Of a stretch of DNA of 64,000 bases, positions 26,121 through 34,248 are shown in pieces. Origin of the DNA: Paenibacillus artemisiicola. Lineage in GTDB: Bacteria; Bacillota; Bacilli; Paenibacillales; Paenibacillaceae. Under the pieces are notes generated by a model that was not told the origin of the DNA, did not search any database, and was given only the letters and a program-made list of their open reading frames with translations. The number at the start of each line of letters is the position of its first letter. Position 1 is the stretch's first letter. The stretch covers positions 62,001-126,000 of the forward strand of contig NZ_JAGGDJ010000003.1 of the NCBI RefSeq assembly GCF_017652985.1, in the 5' to 3' direction. Both the position numbers and the translations under genes were made by a program.

Positions 26121-27083
26121 TCATGCTCCACTTGCAAATTTATCCAGCAATACATGCACTTCACTTTTTGATTTGGCGTTCATCAAGCTGGTTCTGAGTT
26201 CACTTGCTCCTCGAAACCCACGGACATAGATTTTGAAGAAACGGGTAAGCGCACTAAACGAACGCGGTACCTCTGCTGAGTATTGATCATGCAGATCCAG
26301 ATGGAGTCGCAGCAGATCAAGCAATTCCGCACTGCTGTGCTCCTTCGGCTCTATCTCAAATGCATATGGATTTTGAAAAATACCGCGTCCAATCATAATA
26401 CCGTCGACACCGTATTGCTCTGCAAGCTGCTGGCCGGTCTGACGGTCAGGGATATCCCCGTTAATGGTCAGAAGTGTATCTGGGGCCACCTCATCACGAA
26501 GCTTCTTAATCTCCGGAATCAGTTCCCAATGAGCTTTTACTTTGCTCATTTCTTCTCTTGTTCGAAGATGAATGGACAGATTAACAATGTCTTGTTTCAA
26601 AATATGGGTTAACCAGTCACGCCATTCGTCTAGGTCACTAAAACCGAGCCTCGTTTTCACACTGACAGGTAGTCCCCCGGCTTTGGCGGCTTGGATGATA
26701 TCCGCTGCGATTTCAGGACGGCAGATGAGGCCGCTGCCTTTTCCATTCTCTGCTACATTCGCCACTGGACAACCCATATTAATATCGATGCCTTTGAATC
26801 CTTCTTTCGCCATGCCGATGCTCATTTCACGGAAAAATTCCGGCTTATCTCCCCAGATATGTGCTACAACGGGCTGTTCATCTGAGGTAAAAGTCAAGCG
26901 CCCACGTACACTTTTGTTCCCCTCTGGGTGACAATAACTCTCCGTATTCGCAAACTCCGTAAAATACACATCCGGTCTGCCTGCCTCACTTACCACGTGG
27001 CGAAAAACAACATCTGTCACATCTTCCATGGGTGCTAGTACAAAAAAAGGTCGTGGTAAATCGCGCCAAAAGTTTTCTTTCAT
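26121..27083 (-). CDS. dus: tRNA-dihydrouridine synthase
   Basis: A 320-residue FMN-dependent enzyme that reduces uridines in the tRNA D-loop using NADPH. TIM barrel opening [29 protein letters not shown]; the catalytic region [20 protein letters not shown] with the active Cys; [42 protein letters not shown]; and [15 protein letters not shown], which holds the FMN phosphate. The last 80 residues form the helical tRNA-binding domain. The ATG at 27083 has GAGGGG upstream; the longer frame is unlikely. Monocistronic, flanked by long non-coding stretches. It is distinct from the DusB usually found near lysS. Confidence 0.9.
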   Translation of the reverse strand: MKENFWRDLPRPFFVLAPMEDVTDVVFRHVVSEAGRPDVYFTEFANTESYCHPEGNKSVRGRLTFTSDEQPVVAHIWGDKPEFFREMSIGMAKEGFKGIDINMGCPVANVAENGKGSGLICRPEIAADIIQAAKAGGLPVSVKTRLGFSDLDEWRDWLTHILKQDIVNLSIHLRTREEMSKVKAHWELIPEIKKLRDEVAPDTLLTINGDIPDRQTGQQLAEQYGVDGIMIGRGIFQNPYAFEIEPKEHSSAELLDLLRLHLDLHDQYSAEVPRSFSALTRFFKIYVRGFRGASELRTSLMNAKSKSEVHVLLDKFASGA

Positions 27084-27116
27084 TATAAAAACCCCTCTAT
27101 ACCTACCAGAACACAC

Positions 27117-27554
27117 GTTGTTCTTAGAATAGTCAAACTTGCTGTCAGTGGATCATTTGTTCAAACGACATCACAGGTTAATAACAGATTTCATAAAGTA
27201 AACGTCTTTATTATAAACTGAATAACGTCATTATAGGTATGTCCCCTTCGTAACGTCAACAATGTTTCGTAATTACACAGGTTCTTATTATTTCACCTGC
27301 GGACTGCTTCAATATACGATTCCCAGCCTTTCGTCATGAGGTTAAGTTCTTGTCAATTTTGGAAATGGAATCAAGTTCTTGTCATCTGCTTTTGACAAGA
27401 CCTTGATCCCATAAATACAAAAAGCCGCGATTATCGCGGCCTTTAATGAGATAATGTTCTTGTCATCCGACACCGCCTTTGCCGGGCTGTTATCGCGGTT
27501 CCCACCGAGTCTGCACGTGACGGTAAGCTTTTGTTTCTTCTTCTTATCTCGCGA
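27117..27554. repeat. Non-coding stretch with repeated gttcttgtca motifs
   Basis: No gene. It holds three direct copies of gttcttgtca (near 27349, 27376 and 27453), an imperfect inverted repeat with 15-bp arms at 27370-27384 and 27393-27407, a GC-rich hairpin at about 27421-27446, and at 27433-27473 a near-copy of 21017-21057. This looks like ends of a lost mobile element. Confidence 0.5.
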
Positions 27555-28292
27555 TTAGACTTGACCAACTCCGCCGTCTATGAATAGCTCAATTCCATTA
27601 ACATAACTACTTTCACTTGATGCAAGGTACATGACAGCATTGGCCAAATCTTCAACCGTTCCCAATCTGCCTAGCGGCGTAATGTTTTTCGCATATTCAA
27701 GAACGGCATCCTTATTCTCGCCGAATAAGTAATCGTAGGCAGGCGTACTAACGAAACCTGGACTTAGTACATTTACACGAATGCCAGTTCCTTTGAGGTC
27801 AAGGATCCAGTTGCGAGCCAACTGCCGAATCGCTGCCTTAGATGCTCCGTAGACGCTGAATGCAGCAGAATTCGCCCGAGACCCCGTCAGAATGATGGAT
27901 CCAACGTTATCCGGAAACAATGGAAGAGCTTTTTGAACAGTGAAAATCGTACCTTTCACATTAACAGCAAACGTTTTTTCATACATCTCTTCTGTAATTT
28001 CACCCAATGGCTGCAAATGTCCAACCCCAGCATTCGCGAAGAGAATATCCAAATGCCCGCTTTGCCTCTTTACCGTCGCATAGAGCTTATCTAAATCCTC
28101 GAACTTGGAAATGTCTCCTTGTACGCCAGTTACATTGTTACCGATTTGTTTTACTGCTTCATCAAGCTCCGCTTGTCTGCGTCCCATGATATAGACATGA
28201 GCGCCCTCTTGTGCGAGTTGCTTGGCTGCTTGAAGACCGATGCCGCTTGTACCACCTGTTACGACTGCTACTTTACCGTCAAATTTACCCAT
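27555..28292 (-). CDS. SDR-family oxidoreductase
   Basis: A 245-residue classical short-chain dehydrogenase/reductase. Cofactor motif [17 protein letters not shown] near residue 10, NAG motif [12 protein letters not shown] near 85, catalytic Ser in [13 protein letters not shown], catalytic Tyr-x-x-x-Lys in [15 protein letters not shown], and the late [14 protein letters not shown] segment. MGRRQAEL after the second strand suggests NADP(H) preference. The start ATG at 28292 has AAGGAGGAG eight bases upstream. Substrate unknown; such genes often act on small alcohols or ketones. It stands alone between non-coding stretches. Confidence 0.85.
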   Translation of the reverse strand: MGKFDGKVAVVTGGTSGIGLQAAKQLAQEGAHVYIMGRRQAELDEAVKQIGNNVTGVQGDISKFEDLDKLYATVKRQSGHLDILFANAGVGHLQPLGEITEEMYEKTFAVNVKGTIFTVQKALPLFPDNVGSIILTGSRANSAAFSVYGASKAAIRQLARNWILDLKGTGIRVNVLSPGFVSTPAYDYLFGENKDAVLEYAKNITPLGRLGTVEDLANAVMYLASSESSYVNGIELFIDGGVGQV

Positions 28293-28563
28293 GATTTCTC
28301 CTCCTTGTGATGTTCCAATCATCATGTATCTGAATGTGTCTATTTGCATCAAATGATTATGATGAAATATCATACAAATTCTTATTCATTTTTTGATACT
28401 TTGCTCTTCAAGCTTTTTCCGCAATATCTGAATTGATTCATTGTTCACTCCCTTTCTTACGCATTAACTGTCAATTTAAGCCGATCGCTCAACAAATCTT
28501 TTACTTAAATCTCAGCTTCAGCTTAGTTTAATACAAACACGAAATGGTTAGCAGTAAGTTACA
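28293..28563. other. Intergenic region upstream of the SDR gene
   Basis: AT-rich, no gene recognised; should contain the SDR promoter at its left edge. Confidence 0.35.
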
Positions 28564-29140
28564 TTACATTACTCGTCTCAATTTTTCATATTTAAGCCGT
28601 TGGAAATGATCTGACTTTCTCTTTGCATTTAATTTTGATTTATTCTTATGAATCCATCTTTCTGCATAAGGTGCTCCTAGGGCAACCACTAGAATATCAG
28701 GCTTCAAGATTCCAATTTCTTCGACAATCGCATTCTTCTTCATTTTGTTTAAAGAAACCATGGTGTCTACCTACTATTGAAAGGGCAGGATACTTTTCGC
28801 CTATAACCTCACACACTTTTTCATTTGTTAGTGGATCTGCACCCAAAAAATAAAAAGACCACTTCTATTGGTTCCCAGAATTCAGTAACCTTAATAACGT
28901 GTCATATCCAGTAACCCTCTCAGGTAGATTTCCACCTCTTAGCCGAGATACCATTACAATTCCAATACCGTCAGCTGTAATTAGACCTGCTTCATCAAAT
29001 ATTGAGCGTAATGATGCGTCTTACTGACAAGCCATGGTGATCTCTGGGTTAACCGTTATGACATGAAAGAGTTCGGTTCTATTCTCTTCAATGACATCAG
29101 TGAGAACTTTTATTGTACGGTCTAACGTCATCTTCGGGAA
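28564..29140 (-). pseudogene. TagA/WecG/CpsF-family glycosyltransferase, decayed
   Basis: Reading the minus strand from about 29140 gives an almost complete WecG/TagA protein: FPKMTLDRTIKVLTDVIEE, FHVITVNPEITMACQ, then an in-frame TAA at 29023-29021, DASLRSIFDEAG, LITADGIGIVMVSRLRGG, NLPERVTGYDTLLRLL, an in-frame TAG at 28867-28865, FYFLGADPLTNEKVCEVIGE, YPALSIVGRHHGFF, then a frameshift, and IGILKPDILVVALGAPYAER. The NPE, DGIG, RVTG and ALGAP motifs identify the family, which transfers N-acetylmannosamine-type sugars in teichoic acid or polysaccharide synthesis. Two nonsense codons, one frameshift and a missing C-terminus make it dead. Its 5' end is fused to an ECF sigma fragment. Confidence 0.8.
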
Positions 29141-29386
29141 ATTCTGGTTGCATTCGTTGATCAGAATACGCAGTAGCCACGTTTTGAAATAGGTCGCTTC
29201 GCGCAGCGTCTGGATCTTCTCGAATGACCTGATAATTGCTTCTTGGATGGCGTCCTCGCAATCCGCATCCCTTTTTAGGATTGTTTTCGCCACTTGGTAC
29301 ATTACGACTTTATTCGCTTGAATCAGGCGCTCAAAGGCTTGCCTACTACCCTTTTGTGCTCGTTTTACTTCCTTGGTTACATCCAC
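29141..29386 (-). pseudogene. ECF sigma factor fragment (region 2 only)
   Basis: From a GTG at 29386 with AAGGAGGGAG upstream, about 82 residues read as sigma-70 region 2: AQKGSRQAFERLIQANK, YQVAKTILKRDADCEDAIQEA, FEKIQTLREATYFKTWLLRI, LINECNQ. Then the frame continues without a break into the TagA-like pseudogene, so linker and region 4 are lost. An intact fused transcript would give a 121-residue chimera ending at 29021. The -10-binding region alone is unlikely to be a working sigma factor. Confidence 0.75.
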
Positions 29387-29400
29387 TGCGTCTCCCTCCT

Positions 29401-29569
29401 TCCTCCTAGACGTAAGTTAGATGCACGGCGACACAGTTAGGTTTCACAACGTGAGAAGTTTACGTTATTCTGCCCGTTAGCGTAACGAAAAAATGGAGTA
29501 TCTGCCGACGGCAGACTGCTCCAAGATGTCTTGAACGAAGAAATCGCGATACCGAAAAAAATGTCACCA
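29401..29569. other. Short non-coding region with hairpin and small repeat
   Basis: Contains cacaacgtgagaagtttacgtt at 29445-29466, matching 15323-15344 at 20 of 22 bases, and an imperfect ggagtatctgcc/ggcagactgctcc hairpin near 29494-29522. Confidence 0.4.
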
Positions 29570-29827
29570 TTATTGAATGGCTTTATATTTTTCAAGAGTT
29601 TGTCGGGATACAAGGTCAGGTCTTTTTTGAAGAAGCGGTTCAGCAGCTTTAAGTGCAGAGACTGGTAGCTGTCCTTTGTTCACTCCAATAATTATCTTAG
29701 ACATTCTTTCATACTCCTGTTTGCTGATCATGATTCCCGTATTTGAATTATTCGCAAGAGCAAAAGCAGAGCCACTCACAACCAGTACTGCTGTAGCAAT
29801 AAGCGATGAAGCCAGTATCTTTTTCAT
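29570..29827 (-). CDS. Small exported protein of unknown function
   Basis: An 85-residue protein with a clear signal peptide (MKKILASSLIATAVLVVSGS, cleavage near AFA-LA) and a mature part of about 60 polar residues (GIMISKQEYERMSKIIIGVN, AAEPLLQKRPDLVSRQTLEK). The ATG at 29827 is chosen because GGGAGAGATT precedes it; the longer frame starts in AT-rich leader. No Cys, no lipobox, no motif I recognise. Probably released from the cell or held at the wall. Confidence 0.6.
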   Translation of the reverse strand: MKKILASSLIATAVLVVSGSAFALANNSNTGIMISKQEYERMSKIIIGVNKGQLPVSALKAAEPLLQKRPDLVSRQTLEKYKAIQ

Positions 29828-29878
29828 AATCTCTCCCTTCATATTGGAAAAAAATTGGGCACGACTCTGTAACGTCAT

Positions 29879-30236
29879 ATCTAATTAAAAAGTTCCCCAT
29901 CGCTAAAATAATTAATATTCCCTACCCTAAACTAACCTCCCTCTTTGAACAATCGCTTTTCTCCGAATTGCTCACGCTATCTCACGAATACGGTGTTTTC
30001 AAGAACACATTTCCCACGACCAGTTGGGACGGTTATCAAGATGAAGAAATTCCTGGGGGCGGAGAAAGCGCAAAGATCCCCCCCCCCTTAAACTACTTGC
30101 TGTAAAAAGTGGCTCCTTAGGAAAGATATAGTCGCACCTTTGGATCTCCACAAGGTCTCATGGCGGTGAACCCTCCCATGTCTCACAGAGTCTTCGCTCC
30201 CACATTCCTTCATTCAACCTGTCCATGAGGTGGAGG
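29879..30236. other. Intergenic region, no gene recognised
   Basis: About 360 bases between the small exported protein and the IS110 remnant; includes a C9 run near 30080. No frame or RNA structure is convincing. Confidence 0.35.
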
Positions 30237-30853
30237 TCAGATAGGTTTGCCGGACGTATTCTCGCGCAGGTTCAAGCCAGCCAGCTTGCTGATCTGCCTC
30301 GGATGCCGGTATTGCTGAATGTCGCCGACTTCAGCGAGAAATCCAACAGCCGTATCGCGGCCAGTCCCTTTCATAGCTAACAGCTGCTTGCTGCTGGGAA
30401 TCTGCTCCAGCAGTTCGTCCATTTTGGCATGCAACTCGGTGAACTGTCCCTGAAGAAATTCGTACTGCGTAAGCAGCAGCTGCAGTTCCATCTTGGCCAG
30501 TCCCTTGCCATGTTCAATGCTTATAGAGCGGCGTGCTGCCTCTTTAAGACTTTGAATTCGGCTCAGACCAGCGCCGCGCTTCGCTACCTGTCTCATATGC
30601 TTTGCACCACCCGCAGGTCGGTCGACAGATGGTCGCGAATCTTCGTCGTCTCTCGCAGTTCGGCGTAAACGCTCTGCGGCAGGCTGGGTACGGCGTACCG
30701 TCCGTCTTTGACCAATTGGGCAATGACGCGCGCGTCTTTTACGTCATTCTTCGTCGGTGAATTGTCGTCGAGCTCTTTCGTTCTCTTTACGTGCAGCGGA
30801 TTCACTACGCCGCACGTAATCTCTTGCTGCCTCAAATGATGAACGAGATTCAT
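30237..30853 (-). pseudogene. IS110-family transposase, truncated and frameshifted
   Basis: Two minus-strand pieces. 30593-30853 carries the DEDD-domain part VVNPLHVKRTKE, SPTKNDVKDARVIAQLVKDG with the catalytic Asp pair. 30237-30596 carries the C-terminal Transposase_20 part LLAMKGTGRDTAVGFLAEVG and ISKLAGLNLRENTSGK. The first 70 or so residues, a linker between the pieces and everything after SGK are missing. It cannot be active. A plus-strand frame of about 20 codons at 30839-30907 ending in TAA may be the tail of the gene it entered. Confidence 0.8.
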
Positions 30854-30929
30854 TTTGAAACATTTACAGCTATAGATGAAATATCACAATTAATTGCGAA
30901 GTCTCTGTAAACATGTCCCAAAATAACCA

Positions 30930-30959
30930 TAGACATGCGAACTTACGTTCGTATATAAT
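30930..30959 (+). promoter_or_regulatory. Toxin promoter with an embedded LexA-type SOS box
   Basis: TAGACA (30930-30935), 18 bases, perfect TATAAT (30954-30959). The spacer contains CGAACTTACGTTCG at 30938-30951, a perfect fit to CGAAC-N4-GTTCG, the LexA/DinR site of Gram-positive bacteria. A repressor there would block RNA polymerase directly, so the toxin mRNA is expected to be DNA-damage inducible. Confidence 0.75.
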
Positions 30960-31020
30960 GAAGGAGCGATGAGTGGCTAGCAAGGGCGGTCGGCTAGTCT
31001 CCCCGAGGGGAGGTGATGCC

Positions 31021-31104
31021 ATGGAGACCAAAGACGCGATAACGCTGATGATTACGTTCGGCATGTTTATTCTCGCGCTGCTCTCTTATCTCAAAAAAAA
31101 ATAG
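31021..31104 (+). CDS. Holin-like small membrane toxin (type I TA family)
   Basis: A 27-residue peptide, METKDAITLMITFGMFILAL then LSYLKKK. It has the standard layout of the putative holin-like toxins found in Firmicutes: a short acidic/polar start with an x-x-A-x-x-L-M-I-x-F-G core, one membrane helix and a lysine tail. GGGGAGGTGATGCC is a near-perfect ribosome binding site. It is too short for usual gene callers. The stop codon lies in the stem of the terminator used by the antisense RNA. Toxicity is inferred from resemblance and context; such peptides depolarise or damage the cell membrane when overproduced. Confidence 0.75.
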   Translation: METKDAITLMITFGMFILALLSYLKKK

Positions 31105-31232
31105 ACCGCCCTCTCGCAAAGGTATGCGGTCTACTCTAATTCCCATATCTTCCTGAGCCTTCCGCCCTTAAAGCGGTGAGTCGCGCGAGGAGTCGGTTGC
31201 CGCCGGCTCCTTTTGCCTGATTAGGCTCATCT
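31093..31232 (-). ncRNA. Candidate antisense antitoxin RNA
   Basis: On the minus strand there is an extended -10 (TGGTATAGT; TATAGT pairs with 31239-31244) and, about 100 bases on, a strong terminator: arms TAGACCGC and GCGGTCTA (31133-31126 and 31109-31102) followed by nine T residues (31101-31093). An RNA of about 140 nt would start near 31232 and pair with the 3' end of the toxin mRNA including its stop codon. This is the layout of txpA/RatA and bsrG/SR4 in B. subtilis. The -35 is poor (TTCCAA at 16 bases). Confidence 0.65.
31189..31214 (+). terminator. Terminator of the toxin mRNA
   Basis: Arms ggagtcgg and ccggctcc (one G-T pair) around a 6-nt loop, followed by TTTT. Gives a toxin mRNA of about 250 nt. 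Confidence 0.6.
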
Positions 31233-31300
31233 TCTTTCACTATACCATATTACCCGCGGATTGGAATACGGCATACGCAGAATTTGGGCGATGCGCGCCA

Positions 31301-32683
31301 TTATTTCTTCGGTTTCGCCGCATCCATCAGCGCCTGACCTTCCTTCTGAATGGCGGCGATGACGCCGTCGACGCTTCGTTCGCCTTTAACGGCGGCGGCA
31401 ATCTCGCGGTCCTCCAGCTCGGAGAACAGCGTCGTGAATTTCGGGTCGTACCCTTCCAGCGAATAGGACTGGCCGAGCCCCGGCAGAATCTCGTACAGCT
31501 TCGGCAGCAGCGGGTTGCGGTCGTACTGCATATACGACTTGCGGGTCGGCAGCTCGCTTTCTTCCTGCAGTCCGGAACGCACCTTGGCTACATAATCGCC
31601 GAGCATGAAGCGAATCATCTCCCACGCCGTATCACTGTGCTCGGCGCCCGCCGGAATCGCCATGTAGGTATAGACCCCCATATCTTCGGAGCGGTTGCCC
31701 GACGAGCTGACCGGAGGCGTGACCATGCCGAGCTCGAACGGCATGCCCCGCATGGCGTTGTAACCCCCGATCGTCATGGCCGACTTCCCCTTCTTGAACA
31801 GATCCGCCTCGTTCACGTCTTCCGGCCCGTACCAGACCTCGCCGTCCACCGTATCGCCGGTGACGTTCTGCATGGTGAACGTCCCGTTCTTGTACAGCGC
31901 CGCGACCGTCTCGACGATCTCCCGCCAGGACGTGGTATCCATCGTCACCTTGCCGGTCCGGAAATCGTAGGGGCGCAGCCCATCCCGGGTAGACAACGAG
32001 AAGAGCAAGTTGTGCGGCATGCTGCTGAACGGCTGATGATACCCGGCGACGCCGTCCTTGGCGCTGCCGGCTTTGCCGAATTGAGCCGCCAGCACGAAGA
32101 CGTCTTTCATCGTCATCCCGTCCTGCGGCAAGGGGACGCCGTATTTGCGGAACAAGTCCGCGTTGTAGTAGAGCGCCGACGCTTGAAAGGTCGGCGAGAC
32201 CGCGTATAGGCCGCCATCTCCGTCGCGCCTCATTTTCTCGATCATCCCCGGGTAGAAATCGGCTTCCTTCAGGTTGTCGTCGATCAGGCGGGGCGATAAA
32301 TCCTCGAGCAGCCCATCGGCGGCAAGACGCTTGTAACGGATGTCATAGCCGAGCAGCAAATCCGGGCGTTCCTCGTTCAGCTTGCGCTCGTACTGCTCGT
32401 CGGTCAGCGGGTTCTTATAGTCGGGGTCCATCTCCACCAACGTCACCTTGAAGTCGGGGAAAGCCGCCGACAAATAGTCCCCGTATGCGCTGGCATACGC
32501 GCTCTTGTTCGCGATCCCGATGACGACTTCCTTCGGAGCCGATCCTGCCCCGTCCGAGCCGTTCGCGCAGGCGGCGAGCAGCAGCCCGAAGACCGGCAGC
32601 AGCGGCAGCAGCAGACGGAGACACGCGGCCCATGGCTTGTGCGCGGGCTTCCTCATGGCGGTCATGGCGGTCATGGAGGTCAT
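31301..32683 (-). CDS. Extracellular solute-binding lipoprotein (family 1)
   Basis: A 460-residue lipoprotein with signal peptide LPLLPVFGLLLAAC, the Cys being the lipidation site, and the ABC sugar-binding fold: VVIGIANKSAYASAYGDYLS, ALYYNADLFRKYGVPLPQDG, KGKSAMTIGGYNAM, EMIRFMLGDYVAK. It starts at the ATG at 32683, overlapping the stop of the preceding gene (ATGA), with AAAGGGGA nine bases upstream. The first ten residues come from a short ATGACC repeat (MTSMTAMTAM). No permease or ATPase gene is next to it. With the upstream membrane-anchored relative and ECF sigma gene, it may sense rather than import a sugar, or feed a transporter encoded elsewhere. Confidence 0.85.
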   Translation of the reverse strand: MTSMTAMTAMRKPAHKPWAACLRLLLPLLPVFGLLLAACANGSDGAGSAPKEVVIGIANKSAYASAYGDYLSAAFPDFKVTLVEMDPDYKNPLTDEQYERKLNEERPDLLLGYDIRYKRLAADGLLEDLSPRLIDDNLKEADFYPGMIEKMRRDGDGGLYAVSPTFQASALYYNADLFRKYGVPLPQDGMTMKDVFVLAAQFGKAGSAKDGVAGYHQPFSSMPHNLLFSLSTRDGLRPYDFRTGKVTMDTTSWREIVETVAALYKNGTFTMQNVTGDTVDGEVWYGPEDVNEADLFKKGKSAMTIGGYNAMRGMPFELGMVTPPVSSSGNRSEDMGVYTYMAIPAGAEHSDTAWEMIRFMLGDYVAKVRSGLQEESELPTRKSYMQYDRNPLLPKLYEILPGLGQSYSLEGYDPKFTTLFSELEDREIAAAVKGERSVDGVIAAIQKEGQALMDAAKPKK

Positions 32684-34248
32684 GGCGCTTGGTCCCCTTT
32701 CCCGATGACCGCCAGTTGGGCGTCCAGCCGGCTCTGAAAATCGGCAAGGGCGTCGTCGACGGACTTGCCGTCCTTCAGAATCGCATCCATGGCTTCGCCG
32801 CCCAGCTTGTACAGGACTTGATTGGCCTGTATGAGCCGCGGGTCGCCGCTTGCCGCCAAGCCGGACGCCGCCTTCGCGGGATCGACGTTCGCGGCGGCGT
32901 AGAAAGCCTCCCACTCCTTGCGGAACGCTTGGTCCATGGAGGCCGGTGCGGCCAACACTTGCTGATGCAAATAGCTATTGGGATCCACATTCCGCTGCCA
33001 TGCTCCGCCGGCCACGAAGCGAAGCAGCTCCCAGGCCGCATCCGCCTGCGCGGACTTCGCGTTAATAGCATACACCGTCGACGTGCCGAGATACGCTTCC
33101 TGGTTCGTCGCGGAAGGGTCCAGGCGGATCGGAAGGGTCCGCCAATTGAAATGCATGATGCCGCTTTGCTCGTATTGCTTGAGATTGCCGTAGTAGTAGC
33201 TCTGGCTAAGCGTCATCGCGACTTGCCCGAGCGCGAACGGATCCTGCTTGCCGATCTCCGCCATGGTCGTCCCGTTCTTGCCGTATTGAACCGGCTTCGC
33301 CTGGTTCATCCAGCCCGTCCGGTAGCCGTCGACGACGGTCGTCCAGACGCGCTTCCACCCTTCGGAGTCCACCTTCGCCCGCAGCCTTCCGTTCTGGTCG
33401 ACGATCGTCTGCAAGCCGGAGGTCTGGCCGGCGGCGGCGACGGTCGCGAAGGTGTTCGACCGGTTCACCGCGGCCAACCCGCTGACGCCGGCGCCCCGGA
33501 ACCGCGCGGCCAGCTGCAGCAGTTCGTCGGCGTTCACGGGACCTTCGGGCAGCGGCACCCCGCGGGCGGCAAAGAGATCCTCGTTCACGTAGAGAGCCGT
33601 GGACGTCAGATCATAGCTCAGGCCGTACAATTCGCCGTTCCCGCCGGCCTGGCGCAGCAGTTCGACGAGCGGCCCGTGGAGCGCCTCGGTCTCCGTCTCC
33701 GATTTGTCCGTTTTCGTCAGAACGTCCAGCGGCTTCAGCCTTCCGTCGGCGGCCAGCTTGGCGTAGACGTTATACGGCACCTGCACCACGTCGGGCTGCT
33801 CGGCGTCGAACCACGCCTCGAATTTGCCGGGATCCCCGTACAGCGCGTCGGGCGATTCCTGGATCGACAGCTTGACGGACGGATGCCGGATAATAAACGG
33901 CTTCTTGAACGAATATTCGAACGTGTTGTTCATCTCGAATTGCTGCACCTTCAGGTCGTATTCCTTCGCGGCCAGCGGATCCTTGCTCAGCGCCGCCGGC
34001 ACGTCGGCATGCGGCCGCGGCTGCAGCAGCTGCTTCAGATCGTCCCCGAACCGCCAGCCCCCGGCGAGCAGGACGGCCAGGCACAGCAGTGCGGCCGCCT
34101 TTCGGAGCGGCGCGCGTCGTCGCGTCGTCGTCGTCATGCGAATGCGTTCCCTCACTTTGTTCTCAAGTTCCGAGGTGAACCCATTCTTCACGGGGGGCTT
34201 GCCGGCGAGGCGCCGCTCCCATTCGTAACCCGGCTGCTTCATGTCCAT
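32680..34248 (-). CDS. Membrane-anchored solute-binding protein with cytoplasmic N-tail; candidate anti-sigma sensor
   Basis: A 522-residue protein. Residues 1-50 are charged and cytoplasmic in type (YEWERRLAGKPPVKNGFTSE, LENKVRERIRM), then one membrane helix about 51-67 (AAALLCLAVLLAGGW), without a lipobox Cys. The rest is a family 1 solute-binding fold: TSTALYVNEDLFAARGVPLP, GQVAMTLSQSYYYGN, AYLGTSTVYAINAKSAQADA, AWELLRFVAGG. The start ATG at 34248 lies after GGGGAGG and overlaps the sigma gene's stop. A tethered binding protein with a cytoplasmic tail directly after an ECF sigma gene is the genetic signature of an anti-sigma factor. The tail has no zinc motif I can see. Function as anti-sigma is inference. 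Confidence 0.8.
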   Translation of the reverse strand: MDMKQPGYEWERRLAGKPPVKNGFTSELENKVRERIRMTTTTRRRAPLRKAAALLCLAVLLAGGWRFGDDLKQLLQPRPHADVPAALSKDPLAAKEYDLKVQQFEMNNTFEYSFKKPFIIRHPSVKLSIQESPDALYGDPGKFEAWFDAEQPDVVQVPYNVYAKLAADGRLKPLDVLTKTDKSETETEALHGPLVELLRQAGGNGELYGLSYDLTSTALYVNEDLFAARGVPLPEGPVNADELLQLAARFRGAGVSGLAAVNRSNTFATVAAAGQTSGLQTIVDQNGRLRAKVDSEGWKRVWTTVVDGYRTGWMNQAKPVQYGKNGTTMAEIGKQDPFALGQVAMTLSQSYYYGNLKQYEQSGIMHFNWRTLPIRLDPSATNQEAYLGTSTVYAINAKSAQADAAWELLRFVAGGAWQRNVDPNSYLHQQVLAAPASMDQAFRKEWEAFYAAANVDPAKAASGLAASGDPRLIQANQVLYKLGGEAMDAILKDGKSVDDALADFQSRLDAQLAVIGKGDQAP

